In this document: positions 1 through 6,994 of the stretch, piece by piece | Position numbering within the stretch: the first letter of the stretch is position 1 | How the letters are laid out: each line of letters opens with the position of its first letter | DNA from: Clostridia bacterium | GTDB taxonomy: Bacteria > Bacillota > Clostridia > UBA1381 | Direction of reading: 5' to 3' | Length of the DNA stretch: 12,585 bases | Assembly: GCA_900770405.1 (NCBI GenBank) | Contig: CAAGKL010000125.1 | Span: 1 to 12,585 of the forward strand | Translations under genes and position numbers: made by a program | The notes under the pieces: model-generated | What the model saw: the letters and a program-made list of their open reading frames with translations, nothing else | What the model was told of the DNA's origin: nothing | Databases searched by the model: none

Positions 1-478
1 CGGCGAAAACATTGCGCTCGAGCCCGCCCAGCCACAGGCTGCCGTCGCTGCCGACGCTGAAAATGTAGCCCGCGCCCTCCATATACAACCCGGTCACGGC
101 TTTGTCAAACCTGAAGGACAGCTCGTATATTGTGGTGCTGCCTATGTATTCCTCCTCGCCGAGGGTGCGACTGCTACCGATAGTGTAGCCGCCGCCGGAA
201 GCCGGGCTTGTCAGCGTCAGCGCCCTGCCGTCGCGGCCGTCGGCGAGCCGCTGGTGCATTTCGACCGGGTCGTACACCGTCCCGCCCGACCAGTACCCAA
301 AATGCATACCGCTGTATGCCTTGTTGACAAAGGTGTTTTTCGTGTCGTTTTCGCTGTCGAAATCAATGTTGTAATACTCATAGGCGATGCTCTTTTTCTC
401 CGCCGCCCGCGCGGGCTGCGGCGGAATAAGCGAAAGCATCATCGCCGCCGCAAGCGACAGACATAAAATTTTTTTCAA
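1..478 (-). CDS. Secreted LamG-like (concanavalin-like) protein, 3' end cut by window edge
   Basis: Reading the minus strand from a TTG at 478-476 gives 159 open codons that run off the window edge, so the protein is incomplete at its C-terminus. It begins with a clear Sec signal peptide: KK at residues 2-3, a hydrophobic core, and a probable cleavage after ARA at about residue 25. The rest (about 33-159) is beta-rich with FD, YELSF and G-x-LWLG strand patterns like LamG/concanavalin-type lectin-glucanase domains. A GGAGGGAG ribosome site lies 9 nt upstream of the TTG, and no ATG in the frame precedes the signal peptide. It is transcribed away from the permease operon and resembles the gene that starts at 11530: both have EYY followed by a hydrophobic residue and FD near residue 35, and YELSF near residue 120. 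Its role is probably glycan binding, or it is the N-terminal module of a larger enzyme; the missing part would decide. Confidence 0.8.
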   Translation of the reverse strand, partial: MKKILCLSLAAAMMLSLIPPQPARAAEKKSIAYEYYNIDFDSENDTKNTFVNKAYSGMHFGYWSGGTVYDPVEMHQRLADGRDGRALTLTSPASGGGYTIGSSRTLGEEEYIGSTTIYELSFRFDKAVTGLYMEGAGYIFSVGSDGSLWLGGLERNVFA

Positions 479-487
479 TCAGTCCAA

Positions 488-495
488 CTCCCTCC
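488..495 (-). promoter_or_regulatory. Ribosome binding site fixing a TTG start
   Basis: On the minus strand GGAGGGAG precedes the TTG at 478-476 by 9 nt. This is the main reason for choosing the TTG as the start; the alternative in-frame ATGs (around residue 13) would cut the signal peptide in half. Confidence 0.75.
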
Positions 496-512
496 GTGTT
501 TCTTCCTATATA

Positions 513-541
513 ATTATACCGCGCGCACCTGTCGGGGTAAA
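513..541 (-). promoter_or_regulatory. Sigma-A-type promoter for the leftward LamG-like gene
   Basis: On the minus strand a perfect -10 box TATAAT (518-513) lies 17 nt downstream of TTTACC (541-536), which matches four of six bases of the -35 consensus. Transcription would start near 506, leaving a leader of about 27 nt that carries the GGAGGGAG site. Identified by eye from consensus only. Confidence 0.6.
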
Positions 542-705
542 TGGCGTATATTTCAGATGCGGTTGTTAATTTTTTACGTCGCAAGATCTGTCCGGAAAAT
601 GTGCGAAAACGCCTGCGCGGTGCAATTTTCGGCAAAAATTAAAAATCGACAATAAAAAATGACAATGAAATCCGAAGTAAAAACAATGCCGTTGAAAAAT
701 GCTCG
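542..705. promoter_or_regulatory. Divergent intergenic control region
   Basis: The stretch between the two outward-facing promoters has no convincing gene. It is AT-rich near 560-580 and 634-700. It holds a direct repeat GACAAT at 648-653 and 661-666 (period 13) and a loose inverted repeat with arms GAAAAT (595-600) and ATTTTC (625-630). Either could be an operator for a regulator shared by the divergent genes, but nothing in the sequence identifies the regulator. An ATG at 659 is in frame with the first permease but lies upstream of that gene's promoter and lacks a ribosome site. Confidence 0.4.
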
Positions 706-735
706 TTTACTTACCCCCGGAACGGATGTTATAAT
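706..735 (+). promoter_or_regulatory. Extended -10 promoter for the permease operon
   Basis: TGTTATAAT at 727-735 is a perfect extended -10 element (TG, one base, TATAAT). TTTACT at 706-711 matches four of six -35 bases with an 18 nt spacer. The predicted start is near 742, which gives a leader of about 50 nt before the permease ATG at 791. It is the only good promoter seen ahead of the operon and it argues against any start codon upstream of 742. Confidence 0.7.
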
Positions 736-746
736 AAACACGAAAA

Positions 747-771
747 CCGGCGGTGCCGGAAAATTTTTTTT
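747..771 (+). terminator. Promoter-proximal hairpin with U8 tract (possible attenuator)
   Basis: A perfect 5-bp stem CCGGC (747-751) / GCCGG (755-759) with a GGT loop is followed by AAAA and eight T residues (764-771). It looks like a small intrinsic terminator. It falls only about 5 nt after the predicted transcription start and about 20 nt before the first permease ATG. It could stabilise the 5' end, cause early termination, or be a chance structure; the stem is short and A residues separate it from the T run. Confidence 0.45.
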
Positions 772-790
772 AGAAATGGGTGGTTGTCAG

Positions 791-1735
791 ATGAAAAAAG
801 CACAGGCGAGGGCGAAGCGGGCCGGGGGGCGTTTTTATGAGCTGCGGCGAGATTTAAAAATGAACCGCGTGCTTTACGCTATGATGCTGCCGGGAATTAT
901 ATGCTATTTGCTTTTTTCCTACATTCCGATGTATTTTAATATCATCGCCTTCAAGGATTATAACCCGCTGCTCGGCGTTTTGGGAAGTCCGTGGGCGGGA
1001 TTCCGGCATTTTGAAAGGCTTTTCAACAGTATGTATTTCTGGCGCGTTGTGAAAAACACGGTGGGACTGAGCGTGTACGCGCTGGTAACGTCTTTCTGGG
1101 TGCCGATAATATTTGCGCTTCTGCTCAATGAGCTGCGCTGTACGTGGTTCAAGAAGGGTGTACAGACGCTTACATATCTGCCGCACTTCGTCTCGACCGT
1201 GGTCATCTGCGGGATGATTACAAGCTTTACGATGAAGGACGGGCTTATCAATGATATAATCGCATTTTTCGGTGGGACGAGGACAAATCTTCTGATGCGA
1301 CCCGAACTGTTCAAGACGATTTACGTTGTGTCGGGAATATGGGAGTCCTTCGGCTGGTCATCGATAGTGTTCATCGCGGCGCTCGCCGGGATTGACCCGA
1401 CACTCTACGAGGCGGCGCGCGTGGACGGCGCGGGCAGATTCCGCCAGACGCTGCACATAACGCTGCCGGGGCTGTGGCCGACGATTATACTGATGCTCAT
1501 TTTAAACATCGGCACGATAATGAGCGTCGGCTTTGAGAAAGTATTTCTTCTTTATAATCCGGTAACCTACGAAACCGCCGACGTTATCTCGACCTACGTT
1601 TACAAAAAGGGTCTCGTCGAGATGAATTTCAGCTTCTCATCGGCAGTCGGGCTGTTCAATTCGGTCATCAATATGTTGCTGGTATACGGCTCGAACTGGC
1701 TATCGCAGAGGTTCACCGACAGCGGTCTCTGGTAA
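791..1735 (+). CDS. lplB: ABC sugar transporter permease, LplB family
   Basis: A 314-residue inner-membrane permease of the CUT1 type used for oligo- and polysaccharide uptake. A basic N-terminus (1-25) is followed by about six hydrophobic segments near 28-48, 84-112, 128-146, 178-200, 230-247 and 285-303. The cytoplasmic EAA loop that contacts the ATPase is clear at 207-229, starting EAARVDGAG and ending in LPGLWP. The N-terminal YIPMYFNIIAFKDYNP pattern and the C-terminal SGLW are typical of LplB-like proteins. The open frame extends upstream to 659, but ATG 791 is preferred: a GGGTGG site lies 7 nt upstream and the promoter -10 box ends at 735. ATG 776 is a less likely alternative. It is followed 71 nt later by its partner permease. 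The substrate cannot be read from the sequence; the neighbouring heparinase-like gene suggests an acidic glycan fragment. Confidence 0.9.
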   Translation: MKKAQARAKRAGGRFYELRRDLKMNRVLYAMMLPGIICYLLFSYIPMYFNIIAFKDYNPLLGVLGSPWAGFRHFERLFNSMYFWRVVKNTVGLSVYALVTSFWVPIIFALLLNELRCTWFKKGVQTLTYLPHFVSTVVICGMITSFTMKDGLINDIIAFFGGTRTNLLMRPELFKTIYVVSGIWESFGWSSIVFIAALAGIDPTLYEAARVDGAGRFRQTLHITLPGLWPTIILMLILNIGTIMSVGFEKVFLLYNPVTYETADVISTYVYKKGLVEMNFSFSSAVGLFNSVINMLLVYGSNWLSQRFTDSGLW

Positions 1736-1793
1736 TAACGCGAAAAACCTGCGGCGCATCTTTATTATGATTTATGCCGATTGGCGGCAGAAT

Positions 1794-1798
1794 GGAGG
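1794..1798 (+). promoter_or_regulatory. Ribosome binding site for the second permease
   Basis: GGAGG lies 8 nt before ATG 1807. It overlaps an earlier in-frame ATG at 1792, which rules that one out as the likely start; the ATG at 1774 has no comparable site. Confidence 0.8.
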
Positions 1799-1806
1799 AC
1801 TATAAA

Positions 1807-2688
1807 ATGAAAATAAAACGTTCGGCGGGGGAGCGGGTCTTTGACCTGTTCAATTACCTGTTTATGATATTTGCGGCGGTGATTGCGGTCTACCCGTTTT
1901 TATACATCGTATTCGCGTCCCTATCCGACCCGATAACGCTGATTAAGCACAAGGGCATACTTTGGCGCCCGGCGGGCTTTTCACTCGCCGGCTACAAGGC
2001 GGTGCTGCAAAACCACGAAATCTTCATCGGCTACGCCAACACGGCGTTCTACGTGGTTGTCGGCACGGCGCTGTCGGTAATCATAACGGCGATGCTGTCC
2101 TACCCGCTGGCACTTCAGCGTTTTCGCTACCGCAAGGTATTTTTAAAGCTGATAGTGTTCACGCTCTTCTTCTCGGCGGGCATGATACCTACATATATGA
2201 TAGTCAAAATGCTCGGACTGCTCGACACGCGCTGGTCGGTGATTGCGCCGAACATCATAATCACCTACAACGTTATGATTATGCGCACGGCGTACCTTGC
2301 GGTGCCGCCGAGCCTTGAGGAAAGCGCGCGGCTTGACGGGGCAAATGACATGCAGACATTTTTCCGCATAATGCTCCCGTCAGTCAAGGGCACAATCGCG
2401 GTGTTGGTGCTCTATCAGGCGGTAGCGAACTGGAACTCGTGGTTCAGCGCATTGCTGTATATTAAGGACAGGACGAAATATCCGCTACAGCTGTTTTTAC
2501 GGGAAATCCTGATCCAGTCATCCTCGCAGGAAATGGGAAATTATTCTATAAATGCCGATTCGGCATTCCTGGACGAAATCGTCAAGCACGCAACGACAGT
2601 TGTTGCAACGGTGCCGATGCTGGTGATATATCCGTTTGCACAGAAGTACTTTATAAAGGGGGCAATGGTCGGCGCGGTCAAGGAGTAA
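1807..2688 (+). CDS. ABC sugar transporter permease, YtcP/LplC family
   Basis: A 293-residue partner of the preceding permease, together forming the membrane channel of a CUT1-type sugar importer. Hydrophobic segments fall near 15-38, 78-100, 112-135, 143-163, 195-218 and 262-280. The EAA-type loop starts at 171 as EESARLDGAN. The motif PLQLFLREIL (226-235) and the ending QKYFIKGAMVGAVK (279-292) are hallmarks of YtcP/LplC/AraQ-like permeases. ATG 1807 was chosen because of the GGAGG at 1794-1798; a start at 1774 or 1792 would add an untypical extension. In most relatives the next or previous gene encodes an extracellular solute-binding lipoprotein, but here the next gene, 38 nt downstream, is an SLH protein. 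No ATPase is present, in keeping with CUT1 systems that share an MsmX/MsmK-type ATPase encoded elsewhere. Confidence 0.9.
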   Translation: MKIKRSAGERVFDLFNYLFMIFAAVIAVYPFLYIVFASLSDPITLIKHKGILWRPAGFSLAGYKAVLQNHEIFIGYANTAFYVVVGTALSVIITAMLSYPLALQRFRYRKVFLKLIVFTLFFSAGMIPTYMIVKMLGLLDTRWSVIAPNIIITYNVMIMRTAYLAVPPSLEESARLDGANDMQTFFRIMLPSVKGTIAVLVLYQAVANWNSWFSALLYIKDRTKYPLQLFLREILIQSSSQEMGNYSINADSAFLDEIVKHATTVVATVPMLVIYPFAQKYFIKGAMVGAVKE

Positions 2689-2712
2689 TAACCATTATAT
2701 ATAAATGAGGAA

Positions 2713-2721
2713 GGAATGAGG
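2713..2721 (+). promoter_or_regulatory. Ribosome binding region for a TTG start
   Basis: GGA (2713-2715) and GAGG (2718-2721) precede TTG 2727, with GAGG 5 nt away, slightly short. The TTG is still the best start because the signal peptide begins exactly there and the frame has no ATG before the hydrophobic core. Confidence 0.5.
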
Positions 2722-2726
2722 TTAAT

Positions 2727-4376
2727 TTGAACGGAAAGATTTATTCTAAAATCCTGACCGGCGCACTGTGTGCGGTGTTGTCGGCGGGAGCGGCGTATGC
2801 CGAAACGACGGTCAGCGTCACGTATCAGTCGGAGATCGGAAAGCTGAAGGCGCGGCTCGAGACCGACCGCCCGGAGCGCGGTGCGACTGCGGCTGTCTAC
2901 GACAGCAAAAACAACAAATATTGGGTTTTGACGGAGTTTTACCGTCAATCGAAGGACGAATTTTCCTACACCGGCTCGCTCGACCCGGATATGCCCAGCG
3001 GCGAATATATGCTGACGGTGACAATCGGCGGCGAAAAGGCGACGGGCATTTTCGAGTACATCAACGAAAAAACTGCGACGAGCGCGATGGAGAAGGTAAA
3101 CGCGGCGACAAAGCAGAATTTCGCCGAGACAATCCGCAGCGATGGCGTATATGACAACCTCGCAATCAATTTGGACGAATTTAACGCCTATGCGGACGAC
3201 CTGACCGAGCTGTATTTCCTCTACAAGGCGCAGTACGTCACCGCGGCAAATCCGAAGGGCGACCTTACGGTAGCGGAGTTCTCCGCGCTCTACGGAAAAT
3301 GCCGCATACTCTGCTCGATGAAGGGCAAGACCGAGCCCGCGGCGGGGCAAATACTCAAGGAGAAGGCTGATGCAATCGATTTTGATTATGCGAAATTCTT
3401 AAAATTGTCCGAGGAGGAACAAAAGGAAATTTTGGGTCGCTTTATCAAGTGCAGCTATGACAGACCGACGCTTTCGAAACAGTATGAAATCTGGTTCGCG
3501 CTTGCCGATGTGAATAAAAAGCGTGCAAACTCGGTTTCGGTTTATGCGCAGGCGGTCGAGAGCTATGCCGAGCTTTTCGGGCTCGACCTTACCGCGTATA
3601 ACAAGCTGTCGAACAAGGACGAGGTTATGAAGAAGGTTATGGCGCAGGATTACGACTCGCCCGAGGCACTCCAAAGCGCGATTGCGACCTATACCAAGTC
3701 AGTCGGCAAGACCGGCTCATCAACCGGCGGCAGCTCGTCGGGCGGCGGCGGAAACAGCAACGGCTCGTCGGGCAGCGGCATAGGCTCGGGCGGTAATACC
3801 GGGTCGGATATTTACGTGAACAGCACGAGCTTTACCGATGTGAGCGCGTCACACTGGAGCGCAACGGCAGTTGAGGCTATGTTCAAAAGAGGCGTTGTCA
3901 GCGGAATGGGCGACGGCAGCTTTATGCCGGATAAGCCGGTGACGCGTGCGGAATTTGCAAAGATGCTGATTTCGGCGCTCTTCGCGCAGACGCCGGCAGC
4001 CGGCGATGCGGGCTTTGCCGATGTGGCGGCGGACGCGTGGTATGCGTCCTGCGTAAATACGGCGTTTGAGCTCGGCATAGTCAGCGGCGTCGACGCATCG
4101 CACTTTGCGCCGAATGCGCAGATTTCGCGCCAGGATATGGCTGTTATGCTCAGCCGTGCGCTGGAGAAAATCAATCTTCGCCCCGCAGCACAGCAGAAGA
4201 GCTTTTCCGACGACGCGGAGATTGCGCAGTATGCTCGCGAGGCGGTGGCACTGCTCGGCGGTGCGGGGATTTTAAACGGAATGGGCGATAATAAATTCGA
4301 GCCGCAGGGCGTGCTCAGCCGTGCACAGGCGGTTTGCGCAATTTACAAAACACTCGAGATTATCGGCAGACTTTAA
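2727..4376 (+). CDS. Secreted protein with C-terminal triple SLH anchor
   Basis: A 549-residue exported protein starting at TTG. Residues 1-25 are a signal peptide with likely cleavage after AYA; there is no lipobox. Residues 28-112 look like an Ig-type beta-sandwich, 115-325 are mainly helical and polar, and 329-361 form a Gly/Ser/Asn linker. Three SLH repeats follow at about 369-417 (TDVSASHW, then TRAE at 406-409), 430-479 (ADVAADAW, SRQD at 467-470) and 493-543 (FSDDAEI, SRAQ at 531-534). The TRAE motif, which binds pyruvylated secondary wall polymers in the family, is intact only in the first repeat. The protein should be held non-covalently on the cell wall with its N-terminal half displayed outward. 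It lies between a sugar permease and another SLH protein in the same operon. I do not recognise the N-terminal half; it does not look like a solute-binding fold. Confidence 0.85.
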   Translation: MNGKIYSKILTGALCAVLSAGAAYAETTVSVTYQSEIGKLKARLETDRPERGATAAVYDSKNNKYWVLTEFYRQSKDEFSYTGSLDPDMPSGEYMLTVTIGGEKATGIFEYINEKTATSAMEKVNAATKQNFAETIRSDGVYDNLAINLDEFNAYADDLTELYFLYKAQYVTAANPKGDLTVAEFSALYGKCRILCSMKGKTEPAAGQILKEKADAIDFDYAKFLKLSEEEQKEILGRFIKCSYDRPTLSKQYEIWFALADVNKKRANSVSVYAQAVESYAELFGLDLTAYNKLSNKDEVMKKVMAQDYDSPEALQSAIATYTKSVGKTGSSTGGSSSGGGGNSNGSSGSGIGSGGNTGSDIYVNSTSFTDVSASHWSATAVEAMFKRGVVSGMGDGSFMPDKPVTRAEFAKMLISALFAQTPAAGDAGFADVAADAWYASCVNTAFELGIVSGVDASHFAPNAQISRQDMAVMLSRALEKINLRPAAQQKSFSDDAEIAQYAREAVALLGGAGILNGMGDNKFEPQGVLSRAQAVCAIYKTLEIIGRL

Positions 4377-4405
4377 AATTAACGAATGGGGGATACGGCA
4401 GTAAT

Positions 4406-6982
4406 ATGAAGAGAATAATATCAATTCTGCTTGTGCTTGCGACGCTTGTCGGCTCGGGCTTTACCGCCCTTGCGGCAGATGAGCAGGCATCGGCGCTCTC
4501 AAAGAAGGAGATGAGCAGACTTTCGGTGCTCTATCATATGGGTATTATCGACAGCGAGGAGATGAAGTCGGACACGATGACGCGCGGCGAGCTCGCGAAG
4601 GTGCTCGCCCGGCTTATCGGCTGGGGCGATTACCCCGCCGGGGACTGCGGCTTTACCGACGTTGCGGCGGACAGCGAATACGCGTCGGCGGTGTCGGCGA
4701 TGTATACGCTCAAGGCGATGCTCGGCATAAGCCGGACCGAATTCGGAGTCAGCGAGAAGGTTTCGGTGCAGAATGCAACGGTCAGCATCGTCCGCCTGCT
4801 CGGCTATGATGGCGTTGCCGCGGGCAAGGGCGGCTACCCCGAGGGGCACAACGCCGTTGCGGCGAGCCTGGGGCTTTACAAGGGTATCGGAATGGGCAAA
4901 AATTCCGAGCGCGCGCAGATTTTGCTGATGTGCTATAACGCGCTGACGGCAAAGTATATCGACGCCGACGGCAAGGTGAACGCGGAGAATATACTGCTCG
5001 AGAAGGCGCATAACACCTACGAAATCAAGGGCACAATCACCGGCAACAGGTTCACAACCCTCGGCAGCTCGGGCGCGGCATTGGCACCGGACGAGATTGC
5101 GATTGACGGCAAAAAATACTACACCGACGATACGTCGCTTGCCGACTACATCGGCGAGTATGTGACCGGCTGGTACTGCGTGCGCGACGATGAGAGCTAT
5201 ATCGTCAGCCTCTCTACTGACGCGAATAAAAACAACGCGCTCACAATCCGCGCACAGGACATTGTGTCCGCGACGGGTGACGAGATAAAGTACGAAAATG
5301 AGAACAACGTGAAGAAGAAAATCCGCGTTGCGACGGGCTTTGACTTCGTTGTGAACAACAAGCTCGTGGCGGACAGAACAATCGCGGACCTCGATTTTGA
5401 GGACGGCGAGCTCACCTTTATCGACAATAACAATGACGGAAAATATGACGTTGTAAAGGCGAGAAAGCGCGAAACGATGGTTTTCCAGGGCGCGGATAAC
5501 CTTGAGGACAGAATTTTCTGTAAGGAGGGCGTTATCTATACCAACGCTTTCGATGATTCCTACTACAGCGAGGTTATCAAGGTCGACGAAAAGACCGGCG
5601 AGCATCGGGAAATCTCAATCGATGAGATAAGCGCGGGCGATGTCCTGACGGTGTACCGCTCGGCGGACAGCAAATATTTGCAGATTTTCGCATACTCAAA
5701 GTACCTTAAGGGCACGATTGAGAATATCGACAATGACGAGGGTAAAGTTGTAATCGACGGCAAGGAATACGATTTGCCGCTGCGCAGCCCATCCTCGGAG
5801 CTGCGGCTCGGCGACAAGACGAACTTCAGCCTCGATATGTTCGGCAGACTTGTCTATATCGACGATACGCAGAATGACCGCGGGCCGCATTACGCCTTCT
5901 TCTTCCGCTATTTTGAGGACGAGGACGGCAGCTACAAGATGAAGCTCGTGACCGGCGACGAAATAATCTACCTGCCGGTTGCCGACCAGGTAAGACTGGA
6001 TAACAATACAAAATATAATAAGGAAGATTTGCGTCAGTGCGCGCTTTTTGACGGCGAGACGCCGGTGCGCCAGCTGATTAAATACAAGCTCAACGCAAAC
6101 GGAGAGATAAGGGATATTTACACAATCGGCGGCGGCTCGAAGGACAGCATCGTCCGCGCGAGCGACATCAGCCGCACAACCTCAACGAAGTACTACCAGT
6201 GGGAGCGCATCTGGGCAGGGAAATATATCCACCCCGAGGGGAATTTCTTCCTCGTTGTGCCGACGGTCGGCAATGAGCCGAGCGACGCGGAGCTCTATTC
6301 TACTCAGTACTCTTTCGGCGATGACGTAAATGACGTTTATGTTGAAATCTACGATGTGAACGATAAGATGGAGGCGGGCGCAGTGCTGATTTACTCGCAG
6401 GACGCGCTCGACGGCGAGGGCAAAACCGGTCAGAATACCCGCGTGGGTGTAATCTGCAAGAAAATCCGCGGCGAAGAGAACAAAATTGTGCTCTTTGACA
6501 GCGGCAAGAAAACCGAATATGTTGTGAATGACAGGACAATCCCGTCGATTGACAAGTATTCGCCGGGCGATGTTGTGCGGTATATCACAGGTAAGGACGG
6601 CAGAATTACTACATTATATACAGTGCTCGACATAGGCAAAACTCCCTTTGACACACCGCTGCCGACGCTGACCAATGACGGCTATTGCCACCACTACTTT
6701 GCGAGAGTCAAGGATAAGCTCGACAATTATATGGTGCTGATTCCGAACGAGGGTAACCGCGACTTTACCGATGCTCCGTCAAAGCGTGTGGTTGTGCCGA
6801 CCGGCAGGGTGCGTAACTGTATGCTGGTGGATATGACAGGCGATGTTCCGAATGTGTATGAGGGTAGCGTGAGCGGAGTCTCGAAATACTACGAAGGCGC
6901 GTCCGGCGGCGTTCCGTGCTATGTATATGTCAGAGAGTACAAGTTTGACACGCTCTTTGACCTGGTAATTTACAAGTTTTAA
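4406..6982 (+). CDS. Secreted protein with N-terminal SLH repeats and repeated beta modules
   Basis: An 858-residue exported protein. The signal peptide is residues 1-23 (MKRIIS start, cleavage after ALA). Three degenerate SLH-like repeats follow near 34-71 (TRGE at 59-62), 82-133 (FTDVAADSEY) and about 135-185. The rest is beta-rich, with a related unit seen about three times, near 206-262, 433-486 and 680-742. The unit has KGTI or a similar opening strand, then IDGKxY or a similar strand, then a GD/GE turn and a closing strand ending in VYID, TTLYTV or similar. Residues 339-347 (IDNNNDGKYD region) resemble a DxDxDG calcium loop. The frame is open back to 4334, overlapping the previous gene, but ATG 4406 opens the signal peptide and has GGGGGA 12 nt upstream. 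Its stop overlaps the ribosome site of the next gene, suggesting translational coupling. Function of the beta region is unknown; likely a surface scaffold or glycan-binding protein. Confidence 0.82.
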   Translation: MKRIISILLVLATLVGSGFTALAADEQASALSKKEMSRLSVLYHMGIIDSEEMKSDTMTRGELAKVLARLIGWGDYPAGDCGFTDVAADSEYASAVSAMYTLKAMLGISRTEFGVSEKVSVQNATVSIVRLLGYDGVAAGKGGYPEGHNAVAASLGLYKGIGMGKNSERAQILLMCYNALTAKYIDADGKVNAENILLEKAHNTYEIKGTITGNRFTTLGSSGAALAPDEIAIDGKKYYTDDTSLADYIGEYVTGWYCVRDDESYIVSLSTDANKNNALTIRAQDIVSATGDEIKYENENNVKKKIRVATGFDFVVNNKLVADRTIADLDFEDGELTFIDNNNDGKYDVVKARKRETMVFQGADNLEDRIFCKEGVIYTNAFDDSYYSEVIKVDEKTGEHREISIDEISAGDVLTVYRSADSKYLQIFAYSKYLKGTIENIDNDEGKVVIDGKEYDLPLRSPSSELRLGDKTNFSLDMFGRLVYIDDTQNDRGPHYAFFFRYFEDEDGSYKMKLVTGDEIIYLPVADQVRLDNNTKYNKEDLRQCALFDGETPVRQLIKYKLNANGEIRDIYTIGGGSKDSIVRASDISRTTSTKYYQWERIWAGKYIHPEGNFFLVVPTVGNEPSDAELYSTQYSFGDDVNDVYVEIYDVNDKMEAGAVLIYSQDALDGEGKTGQNTRVGVICKKIRGEENKIVLFDSGKKTEYVVNDRTIPSIDKYSPGDVVRYITGKDGRITTLYTVLDIGKTPFDTPLPTLTNDGYCHHYFARVKDKLDNYMVLIPNEGNRDFTDAPSKRVVVPTGRVRNCMLVDMTGDVPNVYEGSVSGVSKYYEGASGGVPCYVYVREYKFDTLFDLVIYKF

Positions 6983-6987
6983 GGAGG
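6981..6987 (+). promoter_or_regulatory. Strong ribosome binding site overlapping a stop codon
   Basis: AAGGAGG, a full match to the anti-Shine-Dalgarno sequence, lies 7 nt before ATG 6995 and overlaps the TAA (6980-6982) of the previous gene. It is the best ribosome site in the window and suggests the large downstream protein is made at a high level and may be translationally coupled. Confidence 0.85.
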
Positions 6988-6994
6988 TATGTAA

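Noticed and set aside
592..632. Inverted repeat with GAAAAT arms in the divergent region
   Set aside because: The paired arms are only six bases with a 24-nt loop and mismatched flanks, with no T tract; too weak to call an operator or terminator.
659..790. Upstream extension of the first permease to ATG 659
   Set aside because: The extension would start before the extended -10 promoter, contains the hairpin and T8 tract, and encodes a polar segment not expected in LplB proteins.
1775..1789. Small hairpin TGCCG/CGGCA before the second permease
   Set aside because: A 5-bp stem just upstream of the ribosome site, with no support beyond chance in GC-rich sequence.
2689..2726. TATATA-rich stretch as an internal promoter before the first SLH gene
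   Set aside because: No -35-like hexamer lies at 16-18 nt upstream, and the gap is short enough for simple cotranscription.
2705..2730. Two tiny chained frames (four codons each) with ATGA and TTGA overlaps before the TTG start
   Set aside because: The pattern is neat but neither has its own ribosome site at usable distance, and such short frames arise easily by chance in this AT-rich gap.
2541..3350. Long open frame on the minus strand opposite the permease end and the SLH protein
   Set aside because: It lacks a plausible ribosome site, its product is Arg/Val-rich without recognisable domains, and the plus strand here carries a permease with all family motifs and a signal-peptide/SLH protein.
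4334..4405. Upstream start of the second SLH protein overlapping the previous gene
   Set aside because: It would place a polar segment before the signal peptide. ATG 4406 opens directly into the signal peptide with a G-rich ribosome site.
4499..5605. 368-codon minus-strand open frame
   Set aside because: It lies wholly within the second SLH protein. Its product is a composition artefact rich in Val, Arg, His and Ala, with no family motif; the GC-rich codon pattern of the plus-strand gene avoids stops in this antisense frame.
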